Shown: positions 6,554 through 10,706 of the stretch, in pieces | Numbering within the stretch: position 1 is the first letter of the stretch | How the letters are laid out: every line of letters starts with the position of its first letter | Assembly (NCBI GenBank): GCA_964549655.1 | Contig: CAZJXN010000174.1 | Location: 1 to 10,706, forward strand | Direction of reading: 5' to 3' | DNA: 10,706 bases | Source of the DNA: JADJNW01 sp964549655 | GTDB lineage: Bacteria; Bacteroidota; Bacteroidia; Chitinophagales; Saprospiraceae | Position numbers and translations under genes: made by a program | Notes under the pieces: generated by a model | Databases searched by the model: none | Seen by the model: the letters and a program-made list of their open reading frames with translations, nothing else | Told to the model about the DNA's origin: nothing

Positions 6554-7227
6554 CGATTCAACAAAAACAATTGCACTACCAGCCTTACATTGATTGGATT
6601 ATTGACGAGCATGAAAAGCAAAAAACGGTAGATTATTTTAAATTTGCTGGGTACCAATTCCTGGTAAAGCCACCCGTTTTTAATCCTAATATTGCCACCT
6701 CCAGCAAGTTATTTGCCGAAGAGATTTTAAAATTAGACCTCACGGGTAAAAAAGTGTTAGATGCCGGTTGCGGCAGCGGTATCTTATCTATTGCTGCACT
6801 AAAAGCAGGAGCAAGTTTTGTGTATAGTTTTGATATAAACGACCAAGCAGTTGAGACTACAAAGGAAAATTTGGCTCGCTTGGATTTAACAGCAAATATT
6901 TTTGAAGTACAACAAAGGAATAGCCTACCGGACCTTCCTAACTTATTTGATTACATCTTCTTCAATCCTCCTTTTTTTGACTGCAATACTGACGCAATTT
7001 GGAAAAGGTCCGTGTGTGATCCTGAAAAGCTGTTTTTGAGAAATGTCATTTCAAACGCGAAGAAAGTTTTACGACCGGATGGCCAACTAATGATGGTTAT
7101 TGGTGGAGAACTTAATCCGAAATATATTAAGTCAAGGTTGATTAAATATGGCTTTTCGGAAGTTGAACAAAAATACATGGGAGGGAAGACTCCCTTAAAC
7201 CTTCATTTTATCATTGCCCAAAAGTGA
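6550..7227 (+). CDS. Class I SAM-dependent methyltransferase (NPPF type)
   Basis: The 225-residue cytosolic enzyme has a Rossmann fold. An N-terminal ~60-residue segment (WIIDEHEKQKTVDYF) precedes motif I VLDAGCGSGILSIAA (69-83), the acidic SAM-ribose residue in FDIN (94-97), and motif IV NPPF (139-142). It ends at the strand LNLHFIIAQK. NPPF/NPPY is typical of enzymes methylating an exocyclic or amide nitrogen (HemK/PrmC, RsmC/RlmG, N6-adenine types), so an RNA, DNA or protein nitrogen is the likely target, but the substrate cannot be told. The 4-bp overlap with the queuosine-precursor transporter suggests co-translation, and a tRNA-related role is possible by context only. Confidence 0.85.
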   Translation: MTIQQKQLHYQPYIDWIIDEHEKQKTVDYFKFAGYQFLVKPPVFNPNIATSSKLFAEEILKLDLTGKKVLDAGCGSGILSIAALKAGASFVYSFDINDQAVETTKENLARLDLTANIFEVQQRNSLPDLPNLFDYIFFNPPFFDCNTDAIWKRSVCDPEKLFLRNVISNAKKVLRPDGQLMMVIGGELNPKYIKSRLIKYGFSEVEQKYMGGKTPLNLHFIIAQK

Positions 7228-7342
7228 TACCTTCGCTAACAAAATTTGAATCTGAAGTGAAGAAATTACAAATTAAAAGAGGAGAAGAAATCTCATATGG
7301 AATCATATCAACTCACTTTTCGTTTGAAAATGGTTTGAAAAT

Positions 7343-7378
7343 AAAAAAGCACCTACAACATTTAAGTCGTAAGTGCTT
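7343..7378 (-). terminator. Intrinsic terminator of the tRNA cluster
   Basis: On the minus strand AAGCACTTAC (7378-7369) pairs with GTAGGTGCTT (7356-7347), with one U-G, around a 12-base loop, and is followed by T-rich sequence (T6 in total, then ATTTT). It lies 12 bp beyond the tRNA-Pro 3' end. It may also stop the convergent methyltransferase transcript on +, where the stem has a mismatch and the T-run is weaker. Confidence 0.75.
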
Positions 7379-7389
7379 GATTTTCAGTG

Positions 7390-7464
7390 TCGGGGCGGAG
7401 GGATTCGAACTCTCGACCCCCTGCTCCCAAAGCAGGTGCGCTAACCGGACTGCGCTACGCCCCG
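7390..7464 (-). tRNA. tRNA-Pro(UGG)
   Basis: The acceptor CGGGGCG (7464-7458) pairs with CGCCCCG (7397-7391), with discriminator A at 7390. C1-G72 is typical of proline tRNAs. The D-arm is GCGC...GCGC, the anticodon stem is CCTGC/GCAGG, and the loop TTTGGGA gives anticodon TGG. The T-loop is TTCGAAT. The T-stem GAGAG/CCCTC has one A-C mismatch. Length is 75 nt. CCA is not encoded. Confidence 0.92.
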
Positions 7465-7492
7465 AATATATCTTCCGGTTTTGAGATTTACT

Positions 7493-7566
7493 TGGCATCG
7501 GAGGGATTCGAACACTCGACCCTCCCGACCCATCGGGATGCGCTGACCGGACTGCGCTACGCCCCG
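7493..7566 (-). pseudogene. Decayed tRNA-Pro-like gene
   Basis: The first 28 bases are identical to the neighbouring tRNA-Pro apart from one T to C change, and the GGGTCGAG.GTTCGAATCCCTC part is also shared. The 3' acceptor reads CGATGCC instead of CGCCCCG, leaving several mismatches. The anticodon arm TCCCG/CGGGA encloses only six bases, ATGGGT, so a GGG proline anticodon after T33 can be imagined but one loop position is missing. No CCA is encoded. It is probably a dead duplicate lying between two functional tRNA genes. Confidence 0.7.
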
Positions 7567-7642
7567 AGGTAACAAGAAATTTGAGATCTGAAAACGCTAT
7601 CGCGCAATTTCACATTTCAATTTTCTTATTTCACATTTTAAG

Positions 7643-7732
7643 TGGCGGTGAGAGCGGGATTCGAACCCGCGGTACCGTTTCCAGTACGACAGTTTAGCAA
7701 ACTGTTAGTTTAAGCCGCTCACCCATCTCACC
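7643..7732 (-). tRNA. tRNA-Ser(GCU)
   Basis: A class II tRNA: acceptor GGTGAGA (7732-7726) pairs perfectly with TCTCACC (7653-7647), discriminator G at 7646, then an encoded CCA (7645-7643). The anticodon stem ACAGT/ACTGT holds the loop TTGCTAA, anticodon GCT. A long variable arm (CGTACTGGAAACGGTAC) and the T-arm GCGGG-TTCGAAT-CCCGC are intact. Confidence 0.95.
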
Positions 7733-7766
7733 GACTGTTTTTCTTGCGCTTTCATTTAAGCGAGTG

Positions 7767-7797
7767 CAAATGTAGAGAAACGCATTCTAATATGCAA
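7767..7797 (-). promoter_or_regulatory. Promoter of the tRNA cluster (TTG - 20 bp - TAnnTTTG)
   Basis: On the minus strand TACATTTG (7774-7767) is an exact TAnnTTTG element, with TTG (7797-7795) 20 bases upstream, the layout of Bacteroidota primary sigma promoters. It begins about 35 bp before tRNA-Ser, so transcription would start near 7760 and run through all three tRNA-like genes to the terminator. Confidence 0.7.
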
Positions 7798-7875
7798 GGC
7801 TACTGAACTTCTTTTTAGAAAATAAAACTTACGACCTGTTTATCAAAGTGTAATTTTCAAGAAAAAGTTCCACTT

Positions 7876-7932
7876 GCTTCAAATCTTCTAATATCCTCCT
7901 ATCTTCCCATCCTCTTATTCTCCTTACTTCTC
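7876..7932 (-). repeat. Purine-rich stretch at the dnaA 3' end
   Basis: On the minus strand, from the last dnaA codons through about 50 bases downstream, the sequence is nearly all purine with short GGA/GAA/AAG words (AGGAGAATAAGAGGATGGGA, 7922-7903). No hairpin is visible. The rest of 7798-7923 shows no gene or obvious terminator. Confidence 0.5.
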
Positions 7933-9381
7933 ATTCAGGCTCATCTTGATTTTCTTTTCCAACTCTGCAACGGTATCTTTAAAAACAACATCGGTTTCCA
8001 TCAAATCCTGCACAGTTCGACAAGAGTAAATGACGGTGCTGTGGTCGCGTCCGCCAAACATTTCGCCTATTGCTTTTAAGGATTTATCGGTCAGATTTTT
8101 GGATAAATACATGGATAATTGTCGAGCGATGACGATGGAGCGCTTGCGGGTTTTTGCTTGTAATTTATCAACCGGTACATTAAAATGTCCTGCTACCAGC
8201 TTCTGGATGAATTCCAGCGTGATTTCTTTATTAATTTGGGAAACGAAGTTTTTAATCACCTCTTTTGCCAAATCCATATCAATTTCACGGTCATTCAGAG
8301 AGGATTGCGCGACCAATGAAATCAACACGCCTTCCAGTTCTCGGATGTTATTTTGAATATTATAACAAATATATTCTACTACATTGGCTGGAATCTCAAC
8401 GCCCTCCTGCCCCATTTTGGTCTCCATAATGGCGATGCGCGTTTCCAAATCAGGTACTTGCAGGTCGGCGGATAAACCCCATTTGAAGCGAGAAATCAAG
8501 CGTTCTTCAATGCCTTCCAAGTCTTTCGGAGGACGGTCGGAGGTTAAAATCACTTGCTTACCACTTTGATGTAATTGATTGAAAATCTGAAAGAATATAT
8601 CTTGCGTTTTTTGCTTATTCGATAAAAATTGAATATCGTCTATCATTAATACGTCAATCAATTGATAAAAATTGACGAAATCATTCACTGCATTATTTTT
8701 CAGCGATTGTATAAATTGATTGGTAAAACTATCGGATGTGACATATAATACGGTTTTATCAGGAAAGCGCTTGAGTACTTCATTACCGATGGCATGCACC
8801 AAATGGGTTTTACCAAGACCAGTATCACCATAGACGAATAGCGGATTAAAGGACGTGCCACCAGGTTTTTTCGCAATGGCTTGACCTGCCGAACGCGCCA
8901 AGCGATTGCAATCTCCTTCAATATAAGTCGTGAAATCATAATTAGAATTCAACTGCGGGTCCACTCTATTTTTTCGGATGCCGGGGATGACGAATGGGTT
9001 TTTGATATGCTCTGCATCTACCATTCCGGGCGCATAAGCCTCGGTAGTACGAGCATTACTTGCACTTCCATTTCCATTGTGGTGGTGGTAGTGTCCGTTA
9101 CCATTTTGACGGGCAAATTCGCGCGAGGCAGCAGTGAGAATCTGGTATTCCAACCGTCCTTTGTCGCCCAATTCCTTGCGAATCGTCGTCTTTAATACGT
9201 CTACAAAATGCTCTTCCAGCCACTCGTAAAAAATAATACTGGGTACCTGAATCGTAAGTGCATTATTGTCCAAACGAACCGGTCTAATCGGTTCGAACCA
9301 AGTTTTGTAGCTCTGCGGATTTACAACCTTCCGGATTGTCAGCAGACAGCTATCCCATACTGTAGCATGATCTCTCATCAT
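7924..9381 (-). CDS. dnaA: Chromosomal replication initiator DnaA
   Basis: All four DnaA domains are present in 485 residues. Domain I (1-85) has NPQSYKTWFEPI and FYEWLEEHF for DnaB/DnaA contacts. A Gly/Asn/His-rich linker (about 93-125, including HYHHHNGNGS) forms domain II. The AAA+ domain III has Walker A GDTGLGKT (185-192), Walker B LMIDDI (245-250), sensor I LTSD (279-282), the arginine finger in ISRF (R298) and sensor II RELEG. The DNA-binding domain IV carries the signature GGRDHSTV (443-450). It opens melted origin DNA in its ATP form and loads the helicase. ATG occurs twice at the start (9381 and 9378) with an in-frame TGA just upstream. The gene follows a ~210-base leader behind a good promoter. 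I saw no convincing run of TTATNCACA boxes beside it, so the origin is not shown to be here. Confidence 0.98.
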   Translation of the reverse strand: MMRDHATVWDSCLLTIRKVVNPQSYKTWFEPIRPVRLDNNALTIQVPSIIFYEWLEEHFVDVLKTTIRKELGDKGRLEYQILTAASREFARQNGNGHYHHHNGNGSASNARTTEAYAPGMVDAEHIKNPFVIPGIRKNRVDPQLNSNYDFTTYIEGDCNRLARSAGQAIAKKPGGTSFNPLFVYGDTGLGKTHLVHAIGNEVLKRFPDKTVLYVTSDSFTNQFIQSLKNNAVNDFVNFYQLIDVLMIDDIQFLSNKQKTQDIFFQIFNQLHQSGKQVILTSDRPPKDLEGIEERLISRFKWGLSADLQVPDLETRIAIMETKMGQEGVEIPANVVEYICYNIQNNIRELEGVLISLVAQSSLNDREIDMDLAKEVIKNFVSQINKEITLEFIQKLVAGHFNVPVDKLQAKTRKRSIVIARQLSMYLSKNLTDKSLKAIGEMFGGRDHSTVIYSCRTVQDLMETDVVFKDTVAELEKKIKMSLNEK

Positions 9382-9590
9382 TCTTCAGGCAAATTGACAA
9401 ATATTAAATAAATAAAATAGGCTTACCCCTGCGCCCTGCGTAATTTTGGAAGTATCAGTAAACTAAACTAATACGCATCGCTGCGTTGGTGTTGATAGGA
9501 GCCCCAATCCCGAGTTGCTTTTTTCAGAAAAGCGAAGGACTACAAAGTTGAGAAAAAAAATCTAATCTTGAATGGCTTTTCGACCAAATT

Positions 9591-9619
9591 CAAAGATATT
9601 TTTTTTACTTATTTCACAA
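9591..9619 (-). promoter_or_regulatory. Promoter of dnaA (TTG - 18 bp - TAnnTTTG)
   Basis: On the minus strand TATCTTTG (9598-9591) exactly matches TAnnTTTG and TTG (9619-9617) lies 18 bases upstream, a good Bacteroidota promoter. The start of transcription would be near 9584, giving a leader of about 200 bases before the dnaA ATG. Confidence 0.6.
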
Positions 9620-9694
9620 GTGTGTAAAGCTTTTCAATGTTAAGTAAATGTAACGTACTCATATAAGGGATAAATTATTTTATTTGTAAAAATA

Positions 9695-9733
9695 TGACAG
9701 TCAAATGATTACAAAATTAGTTTAAAACTGTCA
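9695..9733 (-). terminator. Possible terminator of the metallophosphatase gene
   Basis: Perfect 7-bp arms TGACAGT (9695-9701) and ACTGTCA (9727-9733) enclose a 25-base loop. On the minus strand TATTTTT follows, 14 bp after the gene's stop begins the hairpin. On + AT6 follows the other arm. The long loop and short AT-rich stem make this a weak terminator. Confidence 0.4.
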
Positions 9734-9747
9734 ATTTTTTGCTGCTA

Positions 9748-10680
9748 CTATTTCGACTGTGCTTTATTAACTAATATATTCTGGCAACTTACACATTTTC
9801 CCTTGCGATTTCGCTCAAAAAATACATCTAATCTACCCAAAATAATACCCGCCCAACCGACCTGATTAATCAACACTTGGCTTCCTTCAACGTTCGTTTC
9901 TACAATTGGTTCATCCAAAAAAGTGTGCGTATGCCCACCAATAATCAGGTCAATATCGCGGCTGCTTTTCGCTAATACAATGTCTGACACGGTGTTATCT
10001 TGATATTTATACCCCAAATGCGACAAACAAATCACGTAGTCACATTTCTCCTCTTTTTTTAGAATAGCCGCGTATTTATTGGCGTTGGCGATGGGGTCGA
10101 GATAGCGCGTTTCTTTGTATAAAGTTTTTGGTACTAAGCCGTCCAATTCAATACCCACCCCAAGTACTCCAATTTTAATCTGGTCTTTTTTGAAAATTTT
10201 ATAAGGAATGACTTTGCCATTCATCACCGTATTTGAAAAATCGTAATTGCCATTGATAAGTGGAAAATTAGCGTTGGGCAGTTGTTTGTACAACCCGTCA
10301 ATTCCTGCGTCAAAATCGTGATTGCCAATCGTAGCCGCATCATAACCCATTTCGGACATGAGTTTCAATTCCAATTCTCCACCATACAAATTAAAATATG
10401 GCGTGCCTTGAAAAATATCACCCGCGTCCAACAGCAATACGTGCTTTTGCTCTTGCCGAATGCGCTTAATCATTGCCGCTCGTCTGGCAGCACCGCCCGC
10501 GCCCTGATTGCGACTGCCGTCCATCGGAAACGGATCAATGCGACTGTGTACGTCATTGGTATGTAGAATGGTAAGGCGAAGAATTTCGGGTTCCGCCGCC
10601 AACGCTCGAAGGGGCAGTGCGCCTACGCCCGTGAGTAAGGCACCCGTGCCGAAGGTTTGTACAAAGTTTCTACGATTCAT
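9748..10680 (-). CDS. Exported metallophosphatase, 5'-nucleotidase N-terminal domain type
   Basis: The 310-residue calcineurin-like phosphoesterase has all dinuclear metal-site motifs: HTNDVH (40-45; D43, H45), GD (87-88), GNHD (119-122; N120, H121), SHLG (220-223) and GGHTHT (248-253). The wider LTILHTNDVHSRIDPF and DIFQGTPYFN are typical of the UshA/5'-nucleotidase N-terminal domain. The N-terminus NRRNFVQTFGTGALLTG has a twin arginine followed by a moderately hydrophobic stretch ending ALA, consistent with Tat export. The C-terminal nucleotide-binding domain of classical 5'-nucleotidases is absent. In Bacteroidota this half is often a separate adjacent gene, which would lie upstream beyond 10706. 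Likely substrates are nucleotides or other phosphoesters in the periplasm. Start ATG 10680. Confidence 0.9.
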   Translation of the reverse strand: MNRRNFVQTFGTGALLTGVGALPLRALAAEPEILRLTILHTNDVHSRIDPFPMDGSRNQGAGGAARRAAMIKRIRQEQKHVLLLDAGDIFQGTPYFNLYGGELELKLMSEMGYDAATIGNHDFDAGIDGLYKQLPNANFPLINGNYDFSNTVMNGKVIPYKIFKKDQIKIGVLGVGIELDGLVPKTLYKETRYLDPIANANKYAAILKKEEKCDYVICLSHLGYKYQDNTVSDIVLAKSSRDIDLIIGGHTHTFLDEPIVETNVEGSQVLINQVGWAGIILGRLDVFFERNRKGKCVSCQNILVNKAQSK

Positions 10681-10706
10681 ATTTTTAAGTGAAATGTGAA
10701 ATGTGA

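Larger units (their letters stand above)
9382..9747. other. 366-bp intergenic region upstream of dnaA
   Basis: The region holds the dnaA promoter, a possible 3' hairpin for the metallophosphatase gene, and a ~200-base leader for dnaA. In the leader there are small inverted repeats (ACGCA/TGCGT at 9473-9477 and 9482-9486; GCTTTT/AAAAGC around 9517-9533) but no recognisable riboswitch or small RNA. TTTCACAAGTGTGTAAA (9612-9628) is a loose palindrome over the promoter -33 region; it only weakly resembles a DnaA box pair. Confidence 0.5.

Noticed and set aside
7224..7484. Plus-strand frame overlapping the methyltransferase stop and tRNA-Pro
   Set aside because: It runs antisense through a tRNA and a terminator; the peptide sequence there is just translated tRNA.
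7387..7572. Plus-strand frame across the two tRNA-Pro-like genes (repeated GxxxSxxPxxxDALTGLRYAP)
   Set aside because: The repeated peptide is translation of antisense tRNA sequence, not a protein.
8030..8356. Plus-strand frame opposite dnaA
   Set aside because: Antisense shadow of a strongly conserved gene.
9612..9628. TTTCACAAGTGTGTAAA as a pair of DnaA boxes or origin element
   Set aside because: It does not fit TTATNCACA well, stands alone, and no AT-rich unwinding region with further boxes can be defined by eye.

Overview
The window looks like a Bacteroidota chromosome segment. TAnnTTTG-type promoter elements precede the tRNA cluster and dnaA, Shine-Dalgarno sequences are scarce, and the DnaA sequence and the EAD11-like domain are of a kind common in that phylum. 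A Saprospiria-like (Haliscomenobacter/Lewinella-type) lineage is my guess, not something the sequence proves. Two 100-base N blocks (813-912 and 4630-4729) are scaffold gaps and distort the genes they interrupt.

Left part (1-5086): an accessory region. A 5'-truncated ParE/RelE-type toxin on + ends at 259. A minus-strand block follows, read from 5086 towards 507. It holds (i) a small protein resembling the DUF6615-type group, split by an assembly gap; (ii) an exported protein with an M48-like metalloprotease fold whose HExxH catalytic Glu is Ala (HAIGHH); (iii) a four-helix membrane protein whose frame breaks at an A7 run just before an EAD11-like effector-associated domain; and (iv) an exported M48-like metalloprotease with an intact HEIGHH, fused to about nine nearly identical 36-residue Sel1 repeats. 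Genes ii and iv are paralogues. The dead-enzyme / membrane EAD11 / live-enzyme trio is the most interesting content and may be an uncharacterised envelope-linked conflict or signalling cassette. It also carries apparent lesions: a premature stop, a frameshift and an ACG in place of the expected ATG.

Middle (5139-7227, + strand): an unrecognised ~200-residue protein with an unclear start, a queuosine-precursor transporter (YhhQ family), and a class I methyltransferase that overlaps the transporter by 4 bp.

Right part (7343-10680, - strand): a small tRNA cluster (tRNA-Ser(GCU), a decayed tRNA-Pro-like gene, tRNA-Pro(UGG)) with a good promoter and an intrinsic terminator; then dnaA with a long leader and a well-formed promoter; then a Tat-type exported metallophosphatase of the 5'-nucleotidase N-terminal family. 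The core genes are intact, so the lesions are concentrated in the accessory block.
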